Positions 17,933 through 27,672 of a stretch of 64,000 bases of DNA are shown here, one piece after another. The notes under the pieces were generated by a model. The model made no database searches and was not told where the DNA came from. It saw nothing but the letters and a program-made list of their open reading frames with translations. This DNA comes from Bin87 sp963666415 (lineage in GTDB: Bacteria; Chloroflexota; Dehalococcoidia; Lucifugimonadales; UBA3495). Where the stretch lies: positions 3,782,001 through 3,846,000 of the forward strand of contig CAXXPD010000003.1 in NCBI GenBank assembly GCA_963666415.2, read 5' to 3'. The first letter of the stretch is position 1, and each line of letters opens with the position of its first letter. The translations under genes and the position numbers were made by a program.

Positions 17933-17948
17933 CGCTCCCTCCGCCATT
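17933..17948 (+). other. attR: right attachment repeat of the island
   Basis: An exact 16-bp copy of the tRNA-Ser 3' end plus flank (CGCTCCCTCCGCCATT), 82 bp upstream of miaB. Confidence 0.75.
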
Positions 17949-18030
17949 GTTCCCCGGGCTCCCTCAGTCGGGACAACTGAAACCGAGAAAACCGCACCGG
18001 AACGGCCCTGTGAAGACGGGATCTAGTTAA

Positions 18031-19320
18031 ATGCAGACTTATCACATCTGGACCATTGGTTGCCAGATGAATACAGCCGACTCCGAACGTTTGGGGTCGG
18101 CGTTAGAGCAACTGGGCCTTGCTGCCGTAGAGCGCCCCGCCGACGCCGATGTGGTCGTGCTCAATTCATGCGTGGTTCGGCAGAGCGCCGAAGACAAAGT
18201 TACCGGCAACCTGAACCTGACCCAGCCGCTGCGCAAAACTCGCCCCGACTCTGTGCTCGTGCTTACGGGCTGCATGGTCGGCCCTCGCACCGAAGAGCTG
18301 CAGCGCCGCTTCCCCCACGTTGACCTGTTCCTGCGACCGCAGCAGTTCGAACCCCTGCTGGAACTGGTTGGCGACCGGTTGGGTCTGGACTGGGAAGGAT
18401 GCGTAGGATCGCTGGCGCCGCAACGACCCGACGTGGCGACCTACGTTCCCATCATCCACGGCTGCGACCTGATGTGTTCCTTCTGCATCATCCCCTATCG
18501 CAGAGGCCGGCAGGTGAGCCGCTCGGTGGCTGACATTTCCCACGAGGTGGAACTGCTGGCGGCTCGTGGCGTGCGGGAAGTAACCGTACTGGGCCAGACC
18601 GTGGACGCCTACGGCCACGATCGCGACGACGGCCACGACCTTGCCGACCTGTTTACCCGTCTCAATGATATTGACGGCCTCGACCGGGTACGGTTCCTAA
18701 CGTCCCACCCGACCTATATGAGCAGCCGCATCATCAAGTCGGTTGCCGATTTGCCCAAGGTTTGCGAGCATATCAACCTGCCGGTGCAGGCGGGCGACGA
18801 TGATGTACTGCGCCAGATGCGCCGCCCTTACACCGTCGCCGAATACCGCGACATCGTCACCGAGATTCGCGACACGGTGCCCGGGGTTACCGTGAGCACG
18901 GACATAATCGTGGGTTTCCCCGGGGAAACCGAGGCGCAGTTCCAGAACACCATGCAACTCGTGGACGATTTGCGGTTCGACAAGGTGCATGGCGCCGCGT
19001 ATTCCACCAGGCCCGGCACCATCGCCGACCGCACCATGACCGACGACGTACCCCAGGACGACAAACGTCGCCGGCTCAAGGAACTGGACACCCTCCAGGA
19101 GAGCATCCTTACGGACATCAACGCGCACTACATGCAACAAACGGTGCAAGTGTTGGTGGAAAGTCGCAAGCGAGGCCGCTGGACCGGCCGCACCCGTGGC
19201 AACAAACTGGTGTACTTTGACGCACCAGATGACGCCGCCGGCGTTGACTTCGCCGGCCAGCTCGTCGATATCACCATCGACCGCACCAGCCCCTGGTCGC
19301 TGGGCGGGTCGGTGCAATAG
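18031..19320 (+). CDS. miaB: tRNA-2-methylthio-N6-isopentenyladenosine synthase (MiaB)
   Basis: A 429-residue methylthiotransferase. The N-terminal UPF0004 domain carries three cluster cysteines (TIGCQMN, LNSCVV, LTGCMV), the radical-SAM core has CDLMCSFC with the CxxxCxxC spacing, and a C-terminal TRAM domain follows (VLVESRKRG). It thiomethylates i6A37 of tRNAs reading UNN codons. Close relatives such as MtaB or RimO are less likely because of the N-terminal spacing and the IIPYRRGRQVSR sequence. It lies just outside the island, 82 bp after attR. Confidence 0.88.
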   Translation: MQTYHIWTIGCQMNTADSERLGSALEQLGLAAVERPADADVVVLNSCVVRQSAEDKVTGNLNLTQPLRKTRPDSVLVLTGCMVGPRTEELQRRFPHVDLFLRPQQFEPLLELVGDRLGLDWEGCVGSLAPQRPDVATYVPIIHGCDLMCSFCIIPYRRGRQVSRSVADISHEVELLAARGVREVTVLGQTVDAYGHDRDDGHDLADLFTRLNDIDGLDRVRFLTSHPTYMSSRIIKSVADLPKVCEHINLPVQAGDDDVLRQMRRPYTVAEYRDIVTEIRDTVPGVTVSTDIIVGFPGETEAQFQNTMQLVDDLRFDKVHGAAYSTRPGTIADRTMTDDVPQDDKRRRLKELDTLQESILTDINAHYMQQTVQVLVESRKRGRWTGRTRGNKLVYFDAPDDAAGVDFAGQLVDITIDRTSPWSLGGSVQ

Positions 19321-19438
19321 CTGGCATCCCTAGCCGCTAACTGGCAAACGCAGCTTCGACGCACACTGACCGACGTGTATTCGGTACAAATTAATTGTGA
19401 AATTTAGCACACAGTTTACAGATAAGGAGGCCGCATAA

Positions 19439-20647
19439 ATGGTTACCCGAACGCGGCAACCCACCATACCCCTGACCGAAATCGAGCACGCCGCCTTCTG
19501 CCGCCCCGAGGACGAACTGCCGGCCAAATCACTGGCTGAAGAGATTGCGATAAACGTCCGCTGGCAAAAGATTCCCGGCGAGTATCTGGCCTGCTCACCC
19601 GCTGAGCTGGACGAGCGGATTGCTGCCGCCCGGCACACTCTGGGTGAGGCGGTTACGGTGCTGGGGCACCACTATCAGCGCGAGGAAGTCATCAAGTACG
19701 CGGATTTCCAGGGTGATTCCTTCCTGCTCAGTCAGGAAGCGGCATCCCATCCGGAGGCTGATTTCATCATTTTCTGCGGCGTGCACTTCATGGCTGAAAC
19801 CGCCTGCATCCTGGCCGGCGAACATCAGCAGGTTATCCTGCCCAACATTACCGCCGGCTGTTCCATGGCCGACATGGCTCCAATTCAGGACGTGGAAGAC
19901 GCCTGGGAAGACCTGCAGAATGTGCTGGGTGATCACGGCGGGATCGTGCCGGTTACCTATATGAACTCCGTGGCCGCCATCAAAGCCCTTTGCGGTCGCA
20001 ACGGGGGCGCAGTCTGCACCTCGTCCAACGCGGCCGCCGTGCTGAAATGGGCCTTTCAGGATGCCGACCGCGTCCTGTTCCTGCCCGACCAGCATCTGGG
20101 ACGCAACACCGCCCTCAAGCTGGGCATCGGTCTGGACGAAATGGTCGTCTGGAATCCCTTCAAGGCGATGGGCGGCAATACTCCGGAACAGCTGCGTGCC
20201 GCCAAGATGGTGTTGTGGCAGGGCCATTGCTCGGTGCACACCCGCTTCACTCCCAAGCAGATCGAATCCGCCCGAGAACGCTATCCTGACGTAACCGTGC
20301 TGGTTCATCCGGAATGTCCTCGCGAGACAGTTGAGGCCGCCGACATGGATGGCTCTACCGAGTTCATCCGCAAGGCGATTAACGAGGCGCTGGCCGGTTC
20401 GGTGTGGGCGGTTGGAACCGAGATCAGCCTGGTGAACCGTCTGGCCAAGAACAACCCCGACAAGACGGTGTTCTGCCTCGACCCGGTAAGCTGCCCGTGT
20501 TCCACCATGTACCGCATCCACCCGGCCTACCTGCTGTGGACGCTGGAAAACCTGGTGGCCGGAGAGGTGGTGAACCGCATCAAGGTGCCAGACCAGATGC
20601 AGCGGGAATCCCTGGTAGCCCTGCAACGGATGCTGGCCCTGCACTAG
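19439..20647 (+). CDS. nadA: Quinolinate synthase A
   Basis: A 402-residue [4Fe-4S] enzyme that condenses iminoaspartate with dihydroxyacetone phosphate to quinolinate in NAD biosynthesis. Three cluster cysteines can be placed in ITAGCSMADM, HPECPRE and DPVSCPCSTM, and the core GHHYQREEVIKYADFQGDS is characteristic. The N-terminus carries about 60 residues before the first repeat domain, making it longer than the compact NadA type. The start has a strong AAGGAGG. nadB and nadC are not in the window. Confidence 0.92.
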   Translation: MVTRTRQPTIPLTEIEHAAFCRPEDELPAKSLAEEIAINVRWQKIPGEYLACSPAELDERIAAARHTLGEAVTVLGHHYQREEVIKYADFQGDSFLLSQEAASHPEADFIIFCGVHFMAETACILAGEHQQVILPNITAGCSMADMAPIQDVEDAWEDLQNVLGDHGGIVPVTYMNSVAAIKALCGRNGGAVCTSSNAAAVLKWAFQDADRVLFLPDQHLGRNTALKLGIGLDEMVVWNPFKAMGGNTPEQLRAAKMVLWQGHCSVHTRFTPKQIESARERYPDVTVLVHPECPRETVEAADMDGSTEFIRKAINEALAGSVWAVGTEISLVNRLAKNNPDKTVFCLDPVSCPCSTMYRIHPAYLLWTLENLVAGEVVNRIKVPDQMQRESLVALQRMLALH

Positions 20648-20696
20648 CCACGGCGGATAGGTGGATCCTGATTTTTGCACGAGGGAGAACACAGCA

Positions 20697-21434
20697 ATGG
20701 TGACGAGCAACGCTGCGGTTGAAATCAGTTACGAGCAATTCCGTGAAGAATGGCTGTCCGAAATAGATGAAGGCAACCTGTCGCCGTTAGAGAAAGGGCG
20801 ACTTTTCGCGACCAAGCTCAGAACTCAATGGCTTAGTGTGACCACTGACGATGACGATTTTGATGTTTGCGACGGCTCTGGTGACGGCGGAATTGACATC
20901 GCGTATCTAAAGCGTTCCGATCTCGACATTCATGACGGCAATTCGGAGGAAAGCGATACGTACTATATTGTCCAAAGCAAATACGGCACTTCCTTCTCTG
21001 GCGTCCCAACGATCCGTGAAGAAGGCGGAAAAGTCATAGATACGATGCTAGGGAAAAATCAGCACCTGTCGGAAGATAGCAAACGGGTTATGCAAAAGAT
21101 TGACGCGTTCCTTCAGCAAGAATCTGATGACATTCGGATTGTTTTAGTATCTGCGACGTTGGAGCCTATTTCCGAGCAAGACCGACAGGCGTTAGATGAT
21201 ATAAAAATTATTGGCAGGGAACGTATCTCCGAAAAGTTCGATGTCGAGGAAGTGTCCCTGATGACGATTTGGGAAGCCATCGTGCAAGAACAATCGCAGA
21301 GCTTGTCTGTGAAAATCAACGGCGAGTTTGTTGACCAACACGCTGGGTTGCTCGTAGGCATGATATCCCTGATTGACCTGTTCAAATTCATAGTTGCATA
21401 TAAGAACCTGTCTACGATCTCTGAAATAGGTTAA
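20697..21434 (+). pseudogene. Truncated AIPR-family abortive-infection protein
   Basis: 245 residues resembling the N-terminal part of AIPR (abortive phage infection) proteins. The restriction-endonuclease-like core has SGDGGIDIAYL, then YYIVQSKYG, the D-(n)-QxK pattern of Mrr-like nucleases. AIPR proteins usually continue for several hundred residues; here the frame ends at a TAA four bases before the IS5 end, so most of the C-terminal domain is missing. The start at 20697 has GGGAGA upstream. Its codon usage and lower GC differ from nadA, suggesting acquired DNA. Confidence 0.6.
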
Positions 21435-21437
21435 GCT

Positions 21438-22266
21438 GAGACTATTATCAGGGGAGGGGTAATCATGTCTCATTCCTATCCCAGCGACATCAGCCGGGAG
21501 CAATTCGTCCGGATTCTGCCCGTGTTGGAGTCGGCCCGCCGTCGGACCAAGCCCCGCACCGTGGACTTGTATGACGTTTTCTGCGGCGTGCTGTACCTCT
21601 TGAAAAGTGGGTGCCAGTGGCGAATGCTGCCTGCGGACTTCTCCAATTGGCGCACTTGCTACAAGTATTTCCGGCAATGGAGCGAGCGGCCTGGCCCGGG
21701 TCAGGATTCCATTCTGGAGCAAGTCCTAAAAAAAATCGGTTGGCGCGGCCCGACAAAGCAATGGACGGAAAGAGCAGACCAGCTTCTGCATCGTGGACTC
21801 CCAGAGCGTCAAGAACACGGACACCGCCGGGCACAAGGGCTATGACGCAGGCAAGAAGGTGTCGGGAATCAAGCGTCACATCGCGGTGGACACGCAAGGA
21901 TTGCCCCATGCGATACACGTGACTACCGCCGACGTTACCGACCGGGCCGGGGCTTTGGCGATGTTTGACCGGCGCCGAGACGGCCTCAGTCAAGTGCAGA
22001 ACGTGCTGGTGGACGGGGGTTACACCGGAAAGCCCTTTGCCACTGCGGTGCAAGGCCTGTTGGGAGCCTCGGTGGAAGTGGTGAAACGCAAACGAACTGC
22101 ACACCTTCGTGGTGCTTCCAAAGCGATGGGTGGTGGAGCGATCTTTCGCCTGGCTGGAAAAGTGCCGCCGACTCTGGAAGAACTGCGAAAGAAAGCTCAA
22201 TACTAGCCTGCAAATGGTGGTGCTTGCCTTCACGGTGCTAATCCTAAAAAGATTGTAAATAGGCTC
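21438..22266 (+). mobile_element. IS5-family IS, copy a
   Basis: The ends GAGACTATTATCA and TAAATAGGCTC are imperfect inverted repeats around a single frameshifted transposase gene. It truncates the AIPR gene on its left and is abutted by IS701 on its right. Confidence 0.75.
21465..22258 (+). pseudogene. IS5-family transposase, two frameshifts
   Basis: The first frame encodes the DUF4096-like N-terminus (CGVLYLLKSGCQWRMLPADF). After an A8 run at 21728-21735 the reading continues in the +1 frame through VDSQSVKNTD and HIAVDTQGLPHA with catalytic aspartates. An extra base near 22089 then moves the C-terminal WVVERSFAWLEKCRRL into a third frame ending at 22258. The A8 site might be a slippage site, but the second shift should inactivate it. 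Confidence 0.8.
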
Positions 22267-22447
22267 TAGTACTACAGTCGCACATATGATGCCAGAAGTT
22301 TGAGGCGGCGTTGATAATGACAACGCTGGGCTCTGGCCTGATGTCGGCGTCTCCACCGAGACCAGGCCAACACCAAATCCACCGGGAGGGAGGGCGTCCA
22401 GACCAGCCGGCAGAGCAATCGGCGCACCTCGGGCACCGTCATCGGTA

Positions 22448-23621
22448 TCAGCCCTTCCTCCCCTTCGAGGCAGCCCCCTTTTTACCCGATCCCCCCTGGG
22501 CCGCCTGATGCCGAGCCACCGCCAGAAAGGCCTGGGCCAGCATGGCCAGGGTGATGTGCCGGCGCCAGCCGTCCCACTTGCGCACTTCATACTGGTCCAG
22601 CCCCACCTGGCCTTTGGCCTCCTCAAAGCATTCCTCGATGGCCCAGCGGGCGCCAGCTATCCTCACCAGTTCCTCCAGGGTGGTTCCTTCGAGGCCAAAG
22701 CACACGTAATAGGCCAACTCCCCTGGCTTGGTGACGCTGCGCCGGGCCAGCAGCCAGTAGCCCTTGCCCGGTTCCTTCAGGGGCCGTAGCTCCACCCTGG
22801 CCCAATCGTAAACCCTGGGACCCTTGGCGCCATCGCCCGCGCTGCGCCGTTGCCAATGCGATGCATCAACCAGCGCAGCTAACCGGTCCGCCCTCACTTG
22901 GCGGGGGCCCTTTTCCGGCCAGACCCACAGCTGCTCGTTGCTCTTGATGGCCAGCACGTGGGACATCCCTTTCTGCTCCAGCCACATCCGCAGGCGGCGG
23001 TCGCTGCCGTAGACCGCATCCCCAGTAACCCAGGCAAAGGGAACTCCCGCTTCCAGCGCCCGTTCCAGCATCTCCTGGGCTAACCGGGGCTTGGTCCGAA
23101 AGGAAACATCTCCCGGAACTCCGGCCTCCTTCCTCCGCTCCCAGTCCTCAGCCCATACTTGAGGCAGATACAGTTCTCGGTCCAGCAGGGTTCTTCCCCT
23201 GGCGCCAGCGTAGGCCAGAAATACCCCGATCTGACAGTTTTCAATCCGCCCCGCCGTGCCGCTGCACTCCCACCGACTTGCTCCCCTTCTTGAGGAAGCC
23301 GGTCTCGTCCACCACCAGCACCCCGTCGGCGGCGCCCAGCTGCTCGACCACGTAGTCCCTGAGGTCATCGCGAACCAGGTCCGCATCCCAGCGATAGGTG
23401 GACAGCAGGCGCTGCACCCCGTCGGGTGTGGCATCCCCCGCCTGCTCCGCCAGTTGCCACCCGTTCTTGCGCTCGACCGAGCTGACCAGTCCCCGCAAGT
23501 AGTCCAGTACCCGCCGGCGAGGCTCAGGGCGCCGGAACCGTCCGGCAATGCAGGAATGAACCTGCTCAATCCCTTCGGCCCAGTGGGCCACTTCCGCCAG
23601 TTCCTCTTCACGCGCCGTCAC
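22448..23621 (-). pseudogene. IS701-family transposase with 11-bp deletion (copy 1)
   Basis: Nearly identical to the intact gene at 37449-38633, but 11 bp are missing within a short direct repeat near 23265. The first 119 residues (through SVGVQR) are therefore out of frame with the remaining DDE core (IENCQIGVF onward). Deletion between the CAGCGGCA repeats is the likely cause. Confidence 0.88.
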
Positions 23622-23672
23622 CGCCGCACCCCCTCATGTCCCGCGTCAACTATATTTGCCGGTTGGCGTCAA

Positions 23673-24404
23673 TCAGTTTTGCCGGTTCACCTCCTTGGCC
23701 TGGCCCCGTTGCTGGGCTGCGTTGGTGCGGTAGCTGGGGACGTCAAACTCCAGGATGACGGAGTGGTGCACGACCCGGTCAATCGCCGCGGCGGTGGCCA
23801 TGGGGTTGGCGAAGATGCGCTCCCACTCCGAGAAGACCAGGTTTGACGTGATGCCCAACGATCGGCGCTCGTAGCGTTCGGCGATGAGGGTGAAGAGGAC
23901 CTCGGACTCCTCGGCGCCTTGGGGCAGGTAGCCCAGGTCGTCGAGGAGCAGGAAGTCGAAGTTGTCCAACTTGCGCAGCTGGCGGGGCAGGTCCAGGTCG
24001 CGCTTGGCGGCGAGGAGTTCCTGCACCAGGCGGTGGCCCAGGGCGCACCGGGCGTGGGTCTTGCCGGTGCCGGGCAGCCCGAAGGCCAGCACGTTGACGC
24101 CGCGCTCCACAAAGCTGCCCTGGGCCAGCTGGTCCAGTTGCTGCCGCAGCGCCAGGGGGACTCGGTCGTGCTCGAAGGTTTCCCAGGTCTTGCCCGAGGG
24201 CAGCCGGGACTCCCGGCGCAGCCGGTTGATGCGCCGGTGGCGGCGATCCTCAGCTTCCTGTTCCAGTACCTCCAGGAAAGTTGCCAGGGCATCGCCGTGT
24301 CCAGCGGCGGTGAAACGAGCCACCGACTGGGCGCCCACCGTGGGCAGCTTGAATTGGCCGCACAGCTGGCCGATGCGGTCCTGCATCACGCTGGTGTCCG
24401 TCAT
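23673..24404 (-). CDS. istB: IstB-like AAA+ helper ATPase (copy 1)
   Basis: A 243-residue transposition helper ATPase. Walker A is GLPGTGKTH and Walker B LLLDDLG, followed by the SNLVFSEWERIF sensor region. Compared with copy 2 it lacks 15 residues between two RLV repeats just after Walker A, so activity is doubtful although the frame is open. Its ATG overlaps the istA stop (ATGA), giving translational coupling. Confidence 0.82.
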   Translation of the reverse strand: MTDTSVMQDRIGQLCGQFKLPTVGAQSVARFTAAGHGDALATFLEVLEQEAEDRRHRRINRLRRESRLPSGKTWETFEHDRVPLALRQQLDQLAQGSFVERGVNVLAFGLPGTGKTHARCALGHRLVQELLAAKRDLDLPRQLRKLDNFDFLLLDDLGYLPQGAEESEVLFTLIAERYERRSLGITSNLVFSEWERIFANPMATAAAIDRVVHHSVILEFDVPSYRTNAAQQRGQAKEVNRQN

Positions 24405-25935
24405 GCGCACACCCCCGCCGCCGCCAGGCTGACCGTGAGCAGGCGGTCGTAGATTTTCAGGTCCGGCTTCCCAGACCAGACCAGCACCGGAGCTTCGGGC
24501 ACCTTGGGCTCGGCCAGGTCCCGCACCTCCGCGTAGTCGAAGGACTCACCCGCCTCCAGCAGTAACGACAGCGCGCTGTCCACCGTGGCTTCCATGGTGG
24601 TCGCCGCCAGGTGCAGGATCCGCACGTACTCCACGTCGGCACGCTCCCCGCGCCATTCCCTGAGCGCGTCGTAGGTCAGCCGGAAGTGCCTGGTGGGAAA
24701 TAGCTGCTCCCGGAAGCGGTAGCGGGCAAAGACTCCGGGCTTGCGCACCAATGAGCCGATGACGTGGCGGTAATTGACGTTGGCTTCCCCCTCGCCACGC
24801 ACCCGCTCCATCCGTTCCACCAGGTGGCCCTTGTAGTACACTTCCACCCAGTCGGCGTACAGACGGATCTGCACCTCCTTGCCGATGAGGCGGGAGGGCA
24901 CGCTGTAGCTATGTCCCGCTACCTGGATGGTGCACCACTTGCGCACCTTGGACTGGTAGTTGACGTATTCCGGCACCGGGGCTGGGGGCAGGGAGCGTAG
25001 GCAAAGCAACTCCTGCTCCAGCTTCCCCTGTACCAGGCGATTGCGTCTCTCCACCATCTGCCGGACGAAGCTGGCGTAGTCGTCGACAGTGTCGAAATCG
25101 CGGCTGCCCCGCAGGATGAGGGCCTGGTCGATGGCGTCCTTCAAGCGGTAGTGGGCGTGCTCGGCGACGCCGTTTTCATGGCTCTGGCCGGGATTGATGC
25201 GGGTGGAGCGGAGGCCATAGTGGTCCAGCAGGGCGGCGTAATTGTCGTTAAGAGCGCGGCCGCGGCTGCTGCGCAATTAGTGAGTGGCAGCCGCGGTATT
25301 GTCGCTGCGCACCACCTCTGGAACGCCGCCCAGGGTCCAGAGGGCATTCTGCAATCCCTGCTGCAAGGCCAGGAAGGTCTCACCGGCGGCGACCTCAGCG
25401 TAGCGCCATCCCGAGTGGCTGAGTATCAGCTGGAACAGCAGGTGGGGGTAGGACTGGCCGGCGATGGTCACCTTGAGTTCTCCGCAGTGGGTGAAGTCGA
25501 ACTGGGCCTCCCGTCCCGGCGGATGCACCTGGGGGAAGTACACCTCCTGATCCGGACCATGCCGCGCCCGCCTCCTGAGCCTGTCGAAGGGCCTGTAATC
25601 GTCGTTGCAGCGTCCGCAGCTGGGATGCGCTGAACCGCCCGGGATGCTGCTCCTCCTCCTGAGCTTGTCGAAGGGCAGTCGATAATTGTCGTTGCCTACA
25701 GCTTGCCCGTCGGATCATTCCGCAGCAGCGACTCAATCTCATCCTCCCACACCCCGTCGAAGGGATCCGGCCGAGTGCGCCACCGATGCTCCGGTTTCGC
25801 CTGCGACGGCAATGGGCCACTCTGCCACTTGCGCGCTGAACGCACGCTCATCCCAGCCTTGGCCGCTGCCGTTTCCTGTGTCTTGCCTTCCATACGTTTC
25901 TGCCTCAATAGCCTGGTTTGTCGGTCTGTAATCAA
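24401..25935 (-). pseudogene. istA: IstA transposase, broken (copy 1)
   Basis: The TTG start at 25935 follows GGAGG and gives an HTH segment (RMEGKTQETAAAKAGMSVRSARKW). The frame then hits a stop after TGKL, shifts through a stretch containing two copies of a 21-bp interspersed motif (25571-25591, 25655-25675), re-enters at YFPQVHPPG and has a nonsense codon at 25274-25276, where copy 2 has Glu. The remaining frame carries the DDE core end and the C-terminal beta-barrel. Confidence 0.85.
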
Positions 25936-26070
25936 CGGTACCTCCGTACCGAATGATTACCCCATATCGACCGGCAAAAATAGTCGACGTTACCGGCAGG
26001 ACTAATTGTCGTCTATCACCTCACCGGATAATGGCCTATTTTACCCCCTAATATGCGACTGTAGTACTAG

Positions 26071-26875
26071 GGCGTGTTGACATTTCATTATAATGGCCGT
26101 ATGTCAAACATCAGATTATCACCAGAACAGTGGGCTAGGATTCTCGATTTCTTGCGTGGCTGCACCGGCCTGTACGTTGGCCAGGAAGCGGATTGCCGGC
26201 GTTTTGTCGAGGCCGTCTTATGGATTAACCGCTCTGGGGCCCAATGGCGACTGCTGCCAGCCGAATACGGGAACTGGAACAGCGTCTACAAACGATTCGC
26301 CCGTTGGACTGACCAAGGCGTCTGGGCACAAATGCATCAACATTTCTGCGACGACGCGGATCTGGAATACCTGATCATCGACAGCACGGTGGTCCGGGCG
26401 CACCCTTGCGCGGCGGGAGCTCCCCCAAAAAGGGTGGCCAGGCGGCCCAGGCCCTGGGCCGGAGCCGCGGCGGGTTCAGCACCAAGATTCACGTGAGCGT
26501 GGACGGCTTGGGCAACCCCTTGCGATTCATCCTGACTGGAGGGCAACAGCACGACATCACCCAGGCGGAGGAATTGATCGCCGGTTATGCTGGCGAGCAC
26601 GTACTGGCCGACAAAGGGTACGATGCCCAGGAGTTTCGCCAGCACATCCTGGAACTGGGTATGATGCCGGTCATTCCGCCCCGCTCGAACCGCAAGGCAC
26701 CCGCCGACTATGACCGGCATCTGTACCGGGAGCGCCATCTGGTCGAATGCTTCATCAACAAGATCAAGCACTATCGCCGGATCTTCTCCCGGTTTGAGAA
26801 GCTGGACACCAGATACCTGGGCTTCCTGCACTTCACCGCCGCTCTCATCTGGTTGCGGTGAAATGTCAACAGAAC
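26071..26875 (+). mobile_element. IS5-family IS, copy b
   Basis: The ends share GTTGACATTTCA as inverted repeats; flanks are CTAG on the left and CTAA on the right, matching the YTAR target preference. It sits between IS701 copies 1 and 3. Confidence 0.8.
26101..26861 (+). CDS. IS5-family transposase expressed by -1 frameshift (copy b)
   Basis: Frame 1 from ATG 26101 encodes the N-terminal domain (WINRSGAQWRLLPAEYGNW) and the first catalytic Asp region (LIIDSTVVRAH). At CCCAAAAAGGG (about 26427) a -1 shift joins it to GGQAAQALGRSRGGFSTKIH, LADKGYD and the C-terminal ECFINKIKHYRRIFSRFEK. The slippery A-tract at the expected linker suggests programmed frameshifting; a simple one-base mutation cannot be excluded. 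Confidence 0.8.
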
Positions 26876-26879
26876 CTAA

Positions 26880-27672
26880 TACTACAGTCGCAGATTATCG
26901 GGTAAAATAGGCCATTATCCGGTAAGGGGGTGCGGCGGTGACGGGACGTGAAGAGGAACTGGCGGAAGTGGCCCGCTGGGCCGCAGGGATTGAGCAGGTT
27001 CATTCCTGCATTGCCGGACGGTTCCGGCGCCCTGAGCCGCGGCGGCGGGTACTGGACTACTTGCGGGGACTGGTCAGTTCCGTAGAGCGCAAGAACGGGT
27101 GGCAGTTGGCGGAGCAGGCGGGGGATGCCACACCCGACGGGGTGCAGCGCCTGTTGTACAACTATCGGTGGGATGCGGACCTGGTTCGTGATGACATGAA
27201 ATCCTACGTGGTGGAGCATCTGTCCGCCGCTGACGCGGTGCTGGTGGTGGACGAGACCGGATTCCTCAAGAAAGGGGAGAAGTCGGTTGGGGTGCAGCGG
27301 CAGTACAGCGGGACGGCGGGGCGGATCGAGAACTGTCAGATTGGCGTTTTTCTGGCCTATGCCAGCGCCAGGGGCAGAACCCTGCTGGACCGGGAATTGT
27401 ACCTGCCCCAGGTGTGGGCGGAAGACTGGGAGTGGCGGCGGGAGGCTGGGGTGCCGGAGAGTGTCGGCTTTCGGACCAAGCCGCAACTGGCCCAGCTAAT
27501 GCTGAAGCGGGCGCTGGAATCAGGAGTCCCCTTCGGCTGGGTTGCTGGAGCTGAGGTCTATGGCAACGACCGCAAGCTGCGGCGGTGGCTGGAGCGAGCG
27601 GGAATTCCCCACGTGCTGGCCATCAGGAGCAACGAGAAGCTGTGGGTCTGGACGGACCAGGGCCTGTGTCAG
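26880..27672 (+). pseudogene. IS701-family element, 3' truncated (copy 3)
   Basis: Left end TACTACAGTCGCAG, then a transposase frame from GTG 26938, diverged from but clearly homologous to copies 1 and 2 (AEVARWAAGIEQVHSC, VVDETGFLKKG). It stops being homologous after KLWVW, where IS1380 copy a begins, so the C-terminal third and right end are lost. Confidence 0.88.

Larger units (their letters stand above)
11209..17948. mobile_element. tRNA-Ser genomic island (about 6.7 kb)
   Basis: A P4-type integrase starts just inside the tRNA end, and the 16-bp 3' end of the tRNA is repeated at the far end, the usual architecture of a tRNA-targeting integrative element. Contents are a decayed IS21, two inverted IS256 copies, a DHH phosphoesterase gene and a split ISAs1 relic. 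With no transfer genes seen, it is probably a degenerate or non-autonomous element. Removing it would place tRNA-Ser directly upstream of miaB. Confidence 0.7.
23637..26018 (-). mobile_element. IS21-family IS, copy 1
   Basis: Starts TGTCCCGCGTCAAC and ends with the complement of TGATAGACGACAAT; TGCCGGT repeats lie inside both ends, as usual for IS21. It is flanked by the 5-bp duplication CCTCA (23632-23636 and 26019-26023) inside IS701 copy 1. Confidence 0.9.
22270..26066 (-). mobile_element. IS701-family IS, copy 1, containing IS21 copy 1
   Basis: The ends TACTACAGTCGCA...TGCGACTGTAGTA are flanked by the 4-bp duplication CTAG (22266-22269 and 26067-26070). IS21 interrupts it close to its transposase start. 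Confidence 0.88.
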
